The notes under the pieces are model-generated. The model was not told the DNA's origin. It ran no database searches and saw nothing but the letters and a program-made list of their open reading frames with translations. From Bicyclus anynana (lineage: Eukaryota > Arthropoda > Insecta > Lepidoptera > Nymphalidae), in contig NC_069102.1 in assembly GCF_947172395.1 (NCBI RefSeq), positions 4,742,442-4,806,441 on the forward strand: a stretch of DNA of 64,000 nucleotides, in the 5' to 3' direction. Both the position numbers and the translations under genes were made by a program. Of this stretch, positions 23,174 through 33,488 are shown piece after piece (positions within the stretch are counted from its first letter, which is position 1; every line of letters starts with the position of its first letter).

Positions 23174-23215
23174 AACTGTAAACAGTACGTACCCACGTAC
23201 GTACTGTTTACAGTT
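23174..23215. repeat. perfect 19-bp hairpin, 4-nt loop
   Basis: AACTGTAAACAGTACGTAC at 23174-23192 pairs exactly with 23197-23215. The arms also contain ACGT and GTAC palindromes. Confidence 0.95.
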
Positions 23216-23701
23216 TATAGATTTATTAGCAGAAGTGATTTTCTTACTACTTACTACGGTACTTCCTGTTTCCGTGGGAATGCAGGGATAAGATATAACC
23301 TACGATACTCACAAATGACGTGGCTTTCCAGTGGTAAAAGAATTTCCAAAATTGGTTTAGTAGATCCCAAACTTACCCTTACAACTTCGAACATTTACTT
23401 CTTTTTAATATTAGTTTAGAAGATTCATTTCACTTTGATAAATATTATGAAAACATTTAAATATACATTAAAAGATATTCGGATTTAATAAATCCTTAGC
23501 AATTATCAATGGAGATAGTGGTTTATGAGTTTTAAGCCGCAGATCCCGCGCGACCAACTTTGCAGACTCTTCGTAACTTTTACTGACAGATTTAATTGTT
23601 GCCCTCTCAAACTGCTGAAATTAGTATCGCAGATATCAAATTGGATTGTTATATTGTGCTTTTGTTATATTGTTATGCTGTACTTCTATAAAATATTGTC
23701 G
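23216..23701. other. no gene seen; decayed Helitron internal piece
   Basis: At 23260-23310 'ttccgtgggaatgcaggga' and 'gatataacctac' resemble a HEL-1 interior. Otherwise AT-rich. Confidence 0.35.
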
Positions 23702-23724
23702 TGTTAGCCCAGTGGATATGACCT
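23702..23724 (+). repeat. SINE-B 5' tip
   Basis: Only 'gttagcccagtggatatgac' remains. Confidence 0.6.
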
Positions 23725-24206
23725 TTTTTTACTCGATTACGGTGAAAACAAAAGGAAGGCTAATGATTTTGTCAGTGTATGTTTGTCCCACCGTAGCGCC
23801 TACACTAATTAAACGATTTTAATAAATGAAGTGTCAAAAGATTCGTAATAATTCAAATTGAGACATAGGCTATATAAATTTTATAAAAAAATATATGTCG
23901 GAATTTAAACCTCATATTCTAACCTATAAAAAAATTAAATCGAGATAATCACTATGTGTTTGATATCAAACGAAAGGTCTTGACGAGCACATTACAAATA
24001 TGTATATATATCATATTGTTTAAGTCAAAATATATCTTTAAAATGCGATCGTAAAGTTCGCGCGGTCCAGTCATGTTGATGTAGGTACTCGTAGGTACTA
24101 GTAGATATTGCAAGACTAGGCTCAATCGGGAAACGGAAAAGAAAAAATATATACGGTTGAATTGAGAAACCTCCTCCTTTTTTTGAAGTCGGTTAAAAAC
24201 TACCGT
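23725..24206. repeat. unclassified interspersed repeat plus 'AACCGACTTC' tail
   Basis: 'cgattacggtgaaaacaaaa' and 'ggctaatgattttgtcagtg' resemble 48305-48420. The end, 'gaaacctcctcc' followed by 'ttgaagtcggtt', is the terminal piece of the 723-1050 family. Confidence 0.5.
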
Positions 24207-24321
24207 GACCATTTTTGTTCCTATGCATGTCTCTATTTAGATCTGAAGTTTTTTCTTGTTTCGTTCTTTTTAGACCTCTTTTTACGTAGTCGGGTTATAG
24301 TTTTTGAACTTTATTTTTTAT

Positions 24322-24588
24322 TTATTCTGTACAAGATAGATTTACAAGCCTTTGACTGCACTCTCACCTTATGGTAAGTCATGATGCAATCTAAGGTGGA
24401 AGCAGGCTAACTTGTTAGGCGTAGTATGTAAATCCACACCCATTTCGGTTTCTACACGACATCGTACCGGAACGTTAAATCGCTTGGGGTTTGCCGGTAG
24501 GGTGTAACTAGCCACGGCCGAACCCACCAGCCAGACCTGGACCAATTAAGAAAACCTCAATCGGCCCACCCGGGGATCGAATCGGGAA
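24322..24588 (-). repeat. SINE-A, head partly lost
   Basis: Tail, core and 'ccagacctggaccaattaag' are present. The sequence breaks down after 'cccggggatcgaatcggg'. Confidence 0.88.
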
Positions 24589-25051
24589 TCATTACGAACG
24601 ATGTTGCCAAGCTTATAGTAGGTAGCTATTAGGTCTCACGTTATTTTACAAATGAATTCATTATTCAAACACCAGTTAGTGGTTAAACTGAATTTGATGA
24701 AGTAGTTAAAATTTAAAATCTCGTTAATTTAGGTAATTATGTACATGGGAAAATAAAAGCATAAATCTTTGAATAGTTTCTGCTGACTCTACTTTCTGGT
24801 ACTTATAGTTTACCTCACGTGCCAGTCGCGACAAAGTACTTTAATAATTTCATGCTAAAACAACTTTGTGGTACTAGCTGTTTATCACGGTTCTCCCTGC
24901 GTGTAGCGTAGCAATCATTCTTTGTATGAGGTAAGTAAATTAAAAAAAAGTTTTCATTAGGAAAAATTGCTTTAGACGTACAAAAACAAAACAACTTATT
25001 TGTATTGTTATTAAATTTTTATAATATTTGTATCATTAATTGAAACCTTAT
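24589..25051. other. no gene seen
   Basis: AT-rich. Confidence 0.4.
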
Positions 25052-25402
25052 TAGGGTAAGGGCGGACGCATGCCTAGAGGTCGTGGGTTCAAACCCCGCC
25101 CGTTAGATTCTATTTTTGTCAAGTCTTCGATTAAGGAGGGAAACGGAAATATAATTGCCGATTGAGGTTTTCTTAATTGGTCCAAGTCTGGTTGGTAGGA
25201 GGCTTCGGCCGTGGGTAGTTACCACCCTACCGACAAAGACGTACCGCCAAGCGATTTAGCGTACCGGTACAATGTCGCATAGAAACCGAAAGGGGTGTGA
25301 ATTTTGATCATCCTCCTAACAAGTTAGCCCGCTTCCATCTTAGATTGTATCATCGCTTACCATTAGTCGAGTCAAGGGCTAACTTTTAAAGAATAAAAAA
25401 AA
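25052..25402 (+). repeat. chimeric SINE: foreign tRNA-like head on a SINE-A body
   Basis: The head 'gcggacgcatgcctagaggt' and B box 'gtgggttcaaacccc' differ from the usual SINE-A head. From 'gattgaggttttcttaattg' onward it is SINE-A to the A-run. Confidence 0.75.
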
Positions 25403-25409
25403 ACGCGTA

Positions 25410-25504
25410 ATGGTGAAATTTGGCAGGGATGTAAAGCTAGTAGACGTCTGTTAAAATCGGATTGAGAAGGTCTAAATGCGGTCGAAGTCACGGGCGTCCA
25501 CTAG
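25410..25504 (+). mobile_element. HEL-2-type Helitron 3' end
   Basis: 'tgaaatttggcagggatg' leads to 'gtcacgggcgtccactag|t'. A HEL-1 copy follows immediately. Confidence 0.65.
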
Positions 25505-25505
25505 T

Positions 25506-25712
25506 ATTTATACTAATATAAATATTATATAGCTGAAGAGTTTGTTTGATTGTTTGGTTAAACGCGCTAATCTCGGGAATTATTGGTCGGATGTGAAAAA
25601 CTCTTTCAATGTTAGATAGCCCATTTATCGAGGATTGCTATAGGCTATATATTATCCCCGTATTCCTAAAAGAACGGGAACGACGTGGGTGAAACCGCTC
25701 GGCGTCAGCTAG
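25506..25712 (+). mobile_element. HEL-1 Helitron-like element
   Basis: 'tactaatataaatattatat', 'ctgaagagtttgtttgatt' and 'ggctatatattatccccg' lead to the 3' end 'ggcgtcagctag|t'. It abuts the preceding HEL-2 end, as in tandem Helitron insertions. Confidence 0.82.
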
Positions 25713-26282
25713 TCCCATAAGTTCTTTTACAAAGAAATATTTTCATAAACAGGATTCCATTATTTTCAGTCATTAATTAGGTATACATCTATATTGAAAC
25801 GGTAATATGTGAAGATCTGAAGTTTTAATTTCCTATCAAAAAGTATCTCAATGGAACATTAATAAGCCGATGGTAACAATGTTAAAGAAATAAAAAAAAA
25901 AAAAGAAAATGTCACAGTAAAAGAGTTTCATTTAAATAAAATATTTTCAAAAGCGCGGTACGGCAAAATGAATGGCGTTAATTTAGGCCTTTTTATGCTG
26001 GCTGTACCAGGTACTGCAGTCACAAAGCCTTGCTCGCCATCTGCGCCCGAACCGGTTTTAATGATTTCACACTAATTAGATTTTTTAATGTGCCCTCTGA
26101 GGTCGATTTAGCAACCCCAATTTATTTTACCGTTTCATATTTTGTTACGCCTCCCGCTTTGGTATTAAAAAAAACAAATCCAGCTAAGCAACACGCTTTT
26201 AATTTATTTGGTATGTACGCCCTGATACTTGTTAGTGATTTTATGTGCGTGATGTTTTAATTAGTCGCGATTTTCCGTAATA
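25713..26282. other. no gene seen
   Basis: The 76-codon frame at 26030-26260 shows no recognised domain. Confidence 0.4.
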
Positions 26283-26392
26283 TAATGTATTATCATCATC
26301 CACAGATTAAAGAGTAGGCAGATAGAGTGCATGGAACACGACGGTGTCGTAGTCGTTACAAATGCGAAATTAAAAAAATTTAATAAAAAAAA
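26283..26392 (+). repeat. left part of a repeat matching 62360-62440 (inverted)
   Basis: 'agtaggcagatagagtgcat' and 'gaacacgacggtgtcgtagt' match the complement of 62360-62440. The matching right part is at 27880-28092, so about 1.5 kb was inserted between. Confidence 0.75.
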
Positions 26393-26515
26393 TTCAACCG
26401 ACTTCCAACTCAAAAATTAACCTAAACTAAAAAGCAAAAAATAACATCTTACCTATGTGCTACCTTCTGATCAGCTTGAAGGCGGTGCCAGTCCAGTGTA
26501 AAGAATATTTTTTTA
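26393..26515 (+). repeat. 'AACCGACTTC' family partial copy
   Basis: 'caaccgacttcc', 'aaactaaaaagc', 'aataacatc', 'tatgtgctaccttctgatca' and 'cttgaaggcggtgcc' match 57390-57475. Confidence 0.65.
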
Positions 26516-26734
26516 TCGATAAATATTGATTATTAAAAATACTTGGACCTCGCTCACGAGATTACCGCCTTGTGGAATGTTGAAGCAACTATTTACTATT
26601 GTTCTTACTAATGGTCTTATAGCGAAAAGCTTTGACCATCTTCGAAGCTTTCACTTAACTGTTGAATCAAGAGTCGGATACAGAAGGCAGTGACACTAGA
26701 GACGGCGCGTATTGTGAGGAGGTTCCTCACTCTG

Positions 26735-27815
26735 CCGGTGCTAGCATGGGCAAGGGATAAAATTTTTATCCACCCATTATATCCACTGACTAAGGATATA
26801 AATCCACCCGTCATAGCATGGCCAAGGGAAAGACAAATTAATCCCCGATTGACATTACGCGTGGAGATCTTTTCCTCGACTATGGCATATGGAGTGGATA
26901 AAATGATATACTTTGGGACTTTTGACATTTAAACGCGATAAATTTATCCCTGTGAAGTTGATGTGGGGATAACAATTTACTTAAAAAAACAATTATGTCT
27001 CGCATGTTTTGGTCTTTAACAATTGCTTCGCAATACGGGGTAGGGTAGGGGTAGGGTAGGGTTAGGGTAGGGGTAGGGTAGGGGTAGGGTAGGGTTAGGG
27101 TAGGGGTAGGGTAGGGGTAGGGTAGGGTAGGGGTAGGGTAGGGGTAGGGTAGGGGTAGGGTAGTGGTAGGGTAGGGGCAGGGTAAGGGCAGGGTAGGGGC
27201 AGGGTAGTGGTAGGGTAGGGGTAGGGTAGGGGTAGGGTAGAGGTAGGGTAGGGGTAGGGTAGGGGTAGGGAAGGGGTAGGGTAGGGGTAGGGTAGGGGTA
27301 GGGTAGGGGTAGGGTAGGGGTAGGGTAGGGGTAGGGTAGGGGTAGGGTAGGGGTAGGGTAGGGGTAGGGTAAGGGTAGGGGTAGGGTAGGGTAGGGTAGG
27401 GGTAGGGGTAGGGTAGGGTAGGGTAGGGTAGGGTAGGGGTAGGTAGTACAACTCACTTTTTGAAATTCATTTTTTCTACTAATATTAGTCTTAAAACACC
27501 GTTTACTATAGATACCTACTACAAACCACCGCAAAAAACAATCACCAAACAAAACAATGCCAACAGAAAACAGATAAATAATATGCACAAAATAACCAAA
27601 TATTATCAAATTTACGTTTATTTCGGACTATTGATATACCTAATGCCAATTTATAAGATATCTACAAATGGGTGGACAAGTCTTTCCCTCCGTTTATCCA
27701 CCGGGGATAATATATCCACCGGCGTGACCATGCGCTGTGAGTGGATAAAACGAGTGTGGGGGATAAACGTTTTATCCTCTCCCCGTGGATAAATTTCTCC
27801 CTTGCCCGTGCTAGC
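26735..27815. mobile_element. TIR-bounded element with repeated TTATCC motifs
   Basis: Left 'ggtgctagcatgggcaaggg' is inverted at the right ('cccttgcccgtgctagcc'). GTGGATAA/TTATCC motifs cluster near both ends (about 26756, 26790, 26895, 26937, 27693, 27740, 27760 and 27785), as subterminal transposase sites do in some cut-and-paste elements. The centre is the G-rich minisatellite. No transposase is present, and a TSD was not resolved. Confidence 0.6.
27037..27445. repeat. G-rich minisatellite, 11-bp unit GGGGTAGGGTA
   Basis: About 400 bp of GGGGTAGGGTA with variants (GGTTA, GGGCA and 5-6-bp slips). All G runs are on the plus strand. It is not the insect telomere repeat TTAGG. Proline-tyrosine frames on the minus strand are artefacts of the repeat. 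Confidence 0.95.
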
Positions 27816-27879
27816 CCTGCTGGAGTCCTGACCGCCGGTTACTTGGACAATCAAATGTCCCACAGTGGGAGGGTTGGTT

Positions 27880-28092
27880 TTTTTTTTTAATTTTTAATAG
27901 TGTTTTGTATTTTATTTTTATATCAACATTGTTAAAAATTAAAAAAAAAGTACTAATAAATAAATGACAGTAAAAAATACGTAATAGTTGTTAGTGTTAA
28001 ATTTTGAAATACAAATTATTAAAAATGTTTGTATATGCGGATGTCAAGGAGACGCGTGACGTATGGCTTCACCACGCTGCTTGTAAAGACTC
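27880..28092 (+). repeat. right part of the 26283 repeat
   Basis: 'tgttagtgttaaattttgaa', 'tatgcggatgtcaaggag', 'acgcgtgacgt' and 'caccacgctgcttgtaaag' match the complement of 62062-62200. Confidence 0.8.
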
Positions 28093-28659
28093 ATTCTGAA
28101 TTATTCTTTATTCTGTGTCATCGTCATACGTGATAACCTTCGTTGATTCAATGGTTATGTGGCTTCGGATCACAAGGTTAGTCTGCTAAATACTGAGGTT
28201 TTCTTTCCTTCAAGAACTTCTCAGTAAAATTAGGTATTAAATAATAAAATAAGTAAGTAAACATGAATGTAACATTTCAATACCATATAAAAAGAAAACC
28301 TCATTTATCCGTAAAATCATATAAACAAGAGGTCATAATTGTAACATGAAAAAAATAGAAAGTTATTGTTCCGTATACCGTATCTATAAAGAACAATCGG
28401 CGAAGTGTCGACCTTCGTTAAGAATCGACACTTTAAGATCGACAAATGCTTTTTGTCTATAAAAATGTGGCACAGCCCTATCAGTGACCCAGATGGTGGA
28501 GATATTGGGGAAAAGTCGATTTTCCGCGATATCGCCCGAAGGCTTAAGTCTGGGGAAATTGACGCCTTGACCCACTTCGCTCTAGCGCCCGCGCGAAAAC
28601 AGCCACAAAAACTCTGTATATGCCAACTAGTCATAATAGTGTTTTCAATAGCCTGCCAA
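28093..28659. other. no gene; small inverted motifs
   Basis: 'cggcgaagtgtcgacctt' and 'cgttaagaatcgacactt' (about 28397-28433) form an imperfect hairpin. Confidence 0.4.
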
Positions 28660-28863
28660 TCTACACTAATATTATAATGCTGAAGAGTTTGTTTGTTTGT
28701 TTGATTGATGTAACGCGCTAATCTCAAAAATTACTGGTCCGATTTGAAAAATTCTTTCTGTGTTAGATAGCCCATTTATTGTGGAAGGCTATAGGCTATA
28801 TATTATCCCTGTATTCCTACGGGAACGGGAGCCACGTGGGTAAAACCGCGTGGCGTCAGTTAG
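28660..28863 (+). mobile_element. HEL-1 Helitron-like element
   Basis: 5' A|TCTACACTAATATT... 3' hairpin CCACGTGG...CCGCGTGG, end 'gcgtcagttag|t' (CTAG mutated to TTAG). Confidence 0.82.
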
Positions 28864-29260
28864 TGTATAATAACATGCTCTCACCCGAATTTTTTTATTC
28901 GACCAAGCGACCAATCTCATTTTGCCGTGCTTTTTTTGGACGGTAGCAGGTTTCAAGGGAACTTCAAAGCATGAAACGTAATTTTTAGGATTCAGTAGTA
29001 TCCTATAATGTATCGTTATCGGTATTTTTGTGCATTAAATAAGAGTACGTGACCTGACACGCACTTGGCGACACGCGTTTTTTGGTATATTCTGCGAGAT
29101 ATCATACGGATCATCATGTCTCACGTCGACTGGCCCTTACAGTTGCCAGGGTGACCCTTGAAGTTTGATCTTCAACGGTGTTTTTTGTGCCAAAAAGTTA
29201 ATGGCGACTGGGGACATTATTCTCATAGCATGCCGAGAATAATATTTAAAAAGTACGCTT
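28864..29260. repeat. unclassified repeat-like stretch
   Basis: 'ggtatattctgcgagatatc' and 'gtcgactggcccttacagtt' have the look of a repeat consensus, but there is no second copy in the window. Confidence 0.3.
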
Positions 29261-29626
29261 TATTTTTGGACAGCCCCTTTTTTGGTATAGAAGTCTGGAC
29301 CCTTGAAACCTGCTCCATTCCAAAGTTCTAATTCCTAATTGGCTATCGTACTTACAAATGCCAGGAGCATAGGCTGACGAACTTTTTGGACTGTCCCTTG
29401 TTCGTTACCAGAGTCTGGACGCATGAAACCTGCTGCTTTCGAAAGTCCTAATTCCTAATTGGCTACCTTACTTACATATCGCAGGAGCATAGGCTGACGA
29501 ACTTTTGTGACAGTCCCTTGTTTGGTACCAGAGTCTGGCATCTTGAAACCTGTTACTGCCCAAAATCCTATTCCTTATTGGGTATCGTACTTACATATGG
29601 CAGGAGCATAGGCTGACAAACTTTGG
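29261..29626. repeat. 120-bp tandem array, three diverged units
   Basis: Units start near 29261, 29381 and 29501. Each holds 'gtctgg', 'cttgaaacctg', 'taattggctat' and 'caggagcataggctgac'. A diverged single unit lies at about 35340-35425. Confidence 0.88.
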
Positions 29627-30358
29627 TTGGTGACTAAAATAAAATTATTATTATTATTAGTATCTTCATGATTATTATTATTATTATATTCATGCAAAAT
29701 TTTGTAACAAAGAAACGACAGAACTCTTCTTCATGCTGCGTACAAACCGCAATTTCGCTCCACTCTTACTTGTTTACCATCCTCGCTCAGTCAAAATTCA
29801 CTCTCAAACACTTAAATGAATTCGGACTCTTCAAACTTATTATCAACAAAGTGATACACAATACGAGCTCGACCAACGACGTAACTCTCTAACAAATGTT
29901 AAGTGGTATAATTTTCCGATAAACATTCTTTGCCTTGTACTCACGACTTTATTCCTCTCGAAAAATTGGGATCTTGACTGCCGGCGTCATTGTGAAGACG
30001 TCGTGAACCTATCTATACACATAAAAGACCCTTTGAGTAATCTCGCAGATTTTATCGAACGTGCCCTACACTTTATTATGCTGCCGCCCTACCTTACTAT
30101 GCTATAGCGTAGCTAAATATTTAAAACCACCAGCAATAAGCCGACTTTAACAATATAGGGTGGAGTTGCTTAAAAACCAGCTCATAATTTGTACCACTTC
30201 AAAATCTTCCAAACCGTAATGTATATTTAAATTGGCAACACTGAAAAACAGTGACACCAACATGACGCAATCGCTGCCATTTTGGATCCGATGACACAAC
30301 AAACTAATGTGTAGTAATTTACGGCTTTTTAAAATTAATATTAAATTACGGCGTTCCA
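29627..30358. other. no gene seen
   Basis: It starts with an ATT/TTA-rich microsatellite (29640-29690). The 74-codon frame at 29668-29892 is unrecognised. Confidence 0.4.
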
Positions 30359-30625
30359 GGCCAATTTACTAATTTTGACGTATGTTAGTTGACATACACG
30401 ATTTACCAACTAGCTTTTGTTAGTAATTCTTAAGTCACGTAATTTCGTATTCACTATTTATTCAATGCTAACCTAATCAAAATGGTAAAAATGTCATCTA
30501 TTGCCTAGTCATATGTCATGAATCATAGAGAAGGTAGAGGACAGACTTTTGTTAACAAAAGTTGTCATTGATTTGATGTTAATTGTATTAGGTAGCTAAC
30601 ATATGTCAAAGTTAGTGAATTAGCC
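30359..30625. mobile_element. 267-bp TIR element (MITE)
   Basis: The left end GGCCAATTTACTAATTTTGA... and the complement of the right end GGCTAATTCACTAACTTTGA... are about 34-bp inverted repeats. A lone end of the same family is at 39929-39964. Confidence 0.75.
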
Positions 30626-30645
30626 TGCATGCCATCCCTCTCAGG

Positions 30646-30956
30646 CTCAGACTAATTAGATAAAGACCTGCCTCGCAAGACATTATTTTTCTGCCAAAGT
30701 ATATGATCAACGATCTTATGCGATTATAAACACTATCTCTATAGAATCGATGTTTCATAGTTTACAATCGTGTCCGTCGGTTAAAAACCTCCGTAAAAAT
30801 ACATTTTTGTGTACTTAAATGGTGTAAAAAACGAACAAAAACTGCTAGTTTAGTATAAGATACGTATGAAATCTAAGCTCGTTTTCCTTAGAAAATGGCA
30901 GAAAATTTTGTTCGTGAATTTGGGTGCGATACTAGTCCTTATGTATTTAGTCTGAG
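30646..30956. mobile_element. 311-bp MITE, second copy of the 9417 family
   Basis: Same CTCAGACTAA/TTAGTCTGAG termini. 8-bp TSD CTCTCAGG at 30638-30645 and 30957-30964. Very similar to 9417-9730. Confidence 0.93.
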
Positions 30957-30964
30957 CTCTCAGG

Positions 30965-31437
30965 TCGTCACAGGCAGGACATTCGAATAAGTCACGTCGC
31001 GGAGTGTCCTCTTCTTCAGAGAACCCCTTTAATACCCTACACAGCAAGGAAAAGTGAAATGAAAAAGTAGTGGAAAATTACCCTAATCTCACTTAGCTTT
31101 AAGCTCGTATCTCACAAACGGTGATCGAAGCAGGTTTTTTCCGTACCGTTTCACGCAAAACTGAACTCTTTTATATTTACATCGATTGCCACTGCAAAAT
31201 ATAGGCAGCTTTGTCACAACGGAAAGCAATAGAAATTATGAAAAATCCCTTCTTTGTGTATCTGAATATAATATCTTTTTTATCATAAAGAAGAAACGTT
31301 TGGCAAAGTATAATAATATCCATACAATAACGTGGGGTATTACGAAAAATCCGTATTTCTATGGAAACGGCTTATTGTCATGTTTTTTTCAGATTCTTGA
31401 AGCTTTCACGTGTAACAAACTAAAAAAGAACGATTAG
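30965..31437. other. no gene seen
   Basis: The small frames at 30850-31047 and 31186-31437 have no recognised domain. Confidence 0.4.
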
Positions 31438-31716
31438 CTATACTAATGTTATAAAGCTGAAGAGTTTGTTTGTTTGATTGATTGAACGCGCTAATCTCAG
31501 GAAGTACTGGTCCGATTTGAAAAATTCTTTCAGTGTTGAAAGAAAACCCTGAGATGATTTTGATGGTGTGAAAACCTGATGATTTTGATGGTGAATGTTT
31601 GTTACTCTTTCAAGCCTCACCGAATCACCTGAAATTTGGATTAACATATAGGCTACTTTCTATCCCGGAAAAATCCATGGTTACCAAGGAATTTTTGAAA
31701 AACTAATTTCCACTAG
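31438..31716 (+). mobile_element. chimeric Helitron: HEL-1 5' half, HEL-2 3' half
   Basis: It begins with HEL-1 sequence ('tactaatgttataaagctga' to 'gaaaaattctttcagtgtt'). After 'gaaagaaaaccctgag' it switches to HEL-2-type sequence ('cacctgaaatttggatt', 'tatcccggaaaaatccatgg') and ends 'ttccactag|t'. A 'tgattttgatggtg' stutter marks the junction. Confidence 0.75.
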
Positions 31717-31717
31717 T

Positions 31718-31911
31718 TTATGATAAACAATAATTACAACGCAAAACATTATTGCAAATAAACACTAACGCGACTGGCAGCGTGACGGTGTCTACGCTTC
31801 GTAACAAAAAACTGAGCTCAAGTCTTCAAATACCCTCTTATTTATACCAACACTGATACCTCCCCTCTACAATAACATTACCGTTCAGTACCAGTACAAT
31901 AACAGTAACGT
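31718..31911. other. no gene seen
   Basis: AT-rich spacer. Confidence 0.4.
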
Positions 31912-32064
31912 TCCCGTAGGAATACGGGGATAATATATAGCCTATAGCCTTCCTCGATAAATAGGCTATATACCACTGAATGATTTTTTTTAATCGGACC
32001 AGTAGTTTCTGAGATTAGCGCATTCAACCAAACAAACTCTTCAGCTTTATAATATTAGTATAGA
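31912..32064 (-). mobile_element. HEL-1, 3' truncated
   Basis: From 'cccgtaggaatacggggata' to 'ataatattagtataGA|T'. Confidence 0.82.
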
Positions 32065-32504
32065 TTTTTTTTTATTTCTTTTAAACTTTTAAAAAATATT
32101 ACAACTTTATAAGAATAGATTCTACTAAAGAAAACTTATACCTCAGATGTACGAATCCCTCAGTGGCCAGGTATAGGAAGTTAATAAAATATGACATAAA
32201 AATATAAAAGCACTGAACAAGTTACGCTTTACTTGGCTTTAAACTCGCTCGATAAATTGTTACCGACTGACTAATGGAAATGCAAATTTCTTCCCGGCTC
32301 CATAGAACATCGTAACCGTATACTAATGAGATAAAATCGAAACTTTTACGTACCTTTCAACATAATTGGGATCAGGTGTATGAGAATTTAACTGCGTGTT
32401 ACTATACGAGTTTTACCTTTAATATTGTCAGATTTAATTCCCCGTTCATTTTATTACTTATCTGGAATATAGTGCACAATTATGGGCCGGTTTTACCACT
32501 TTTG
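32065..32504. other. no gene seen
   Basis: AT-rich. Confidence 0.4.
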
Positions 32505-32694
32505 ATACTTAATATTATAAAGCTGAAGAGTTTGTTTGATTCAACGCGCTAATCTCTGTAACTACTGGTCCGATTTGAGAAAATCTTTCAGTGTTGGATA
32601 GCCCATTTATCAAGGAAGGCTATAGGCTATATATTATTCCCGTATTCCTACAGGAACAGGAACCACGCGGGTAATACCGCGCGGCTTCAGCTAG
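32505..32694 (+). mobile_element. HEL-1 Helitron-like element
   Basis: 'aatattataaagctgaag' to hairpin CCACGCGG...CCGCGCGG and 'cttcagctag|t'. The extreme 5' end is eroded. Confidence 0.85.
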
Positions 32695-32833
32695 TACCAT
32701 ATATAAAAGTTTTGTACATAGTTTAAAATGAAGTCACTGTATGTTTGCTGAGATCTTTTAAACTAAATACAACGGGTTTTAATACAGTTTTTTTAGCAAT
32801 AGATAGAGTGATTCAATTCATGATATTTTATAT

Positions 32834-33031
32834 AGCTGACGCCGCGCGGTTTCACCCGCGTGGTTCCCTTTCCCGTAGAAGTACGCAGATAATATATAGC
32901 CTATAGCCTTCCCCGATAAAAGGGCTATTTAATTCTGAAAGAACTTTTTAAATCGAACCAGTAGTTCCTGAGATTAGCGCGTTTAACTAAACAAACAAAC
33001 AAACTCTTCAGCTTTATAATATTAATATAGA
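32834..33031 (-). mobile_element. HEL-1 Helitron-like element
   Basis: Starts 'agctgacgccgcgcgg' with hairpin partner 'cccgcgtgg' and ends 'aatattaatataGA|T'. Confidence 0.85.
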
Positions 33032-33044
33032 TTTAAAAAAGTGG

Positions 33045-33480
33045 AGGCACAGCTGTCGGGCCGCACGTTTCGTCCCGGTTGGCAGTGGTCGGCAGGCGCG
33101 GAATGATAGTGCCTATGCACACCACGTTTTTTAAACGCGCCGTCATCGCCCGTTTGTAACGATATAAACGCGATGCTAATGCGTGTGTGTATTAATACAA
33201 ATTACAACAAACTATTCAGTTCATTGACCTTTTATAAAAAGAGATCTATGTCTGTATAGGTCCATTGACGCGTTTAAAAAACGTAGTGTGCATAGGCTCA
33301 TAGTGTTATCACAATGATAGTGTCTACTGTTATCGCCGCGTTGCAACGACCTGCGGTACGGACGGCTTCAGTGTGCTCGTGGCGTTCGAGCCGTCCACAT
33401 CACTTGTTGTGCAGTACTTGGGATAGCCGGGGAGAGTGACTTGAGTGGAAAAGGGGAGTGCTTATTAACTGTCAAAGGTG
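33045..33480 (+). other. GC-rich island upstream of the semaphorin exon
   Basis: Unlike its surroundings, 33050-33105 and 33315-33460 are GC- and CpG-rich. A MITE at 33109-33300 splits the island. A 41-codon frame (MIVSTVIAALQRPAVRTASV...) starts at about 33315 but is unrecognised. It may be a promoter, 5'UTR exon or conserved regulatory block of the semaphorin gene. This is inference from composition and position. Confidence 0.3.
33109..33300. mobile_element. 192-bp MITE
   Basis: The left TGCCTATGCACACC...TTTTTTAAACGCG is inverted at 33269-33300 ('cgcgtttaaaaaacgtagtg', 'tgcataggctca'). ATAG occurs at both edges. Confidence 0.8.
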
Positions 33481-33488
33481 CCTTTAAC

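Noticed and set aside
27037..27445. Interstitial telomere array
   Set aside because: The unit is GGGGTAGGGTA, not the insect TTAGG, and it lies inside a TIR-bounded element.
27016..27609. Long proline/tyrosine-rich ORFs (LPYPYPTPT repeats) on the minus strand
   Set aside because: They are translations of the GGGGTAGGGTA minisatellite in two frames. There is no codon struct or start context to support a gene.
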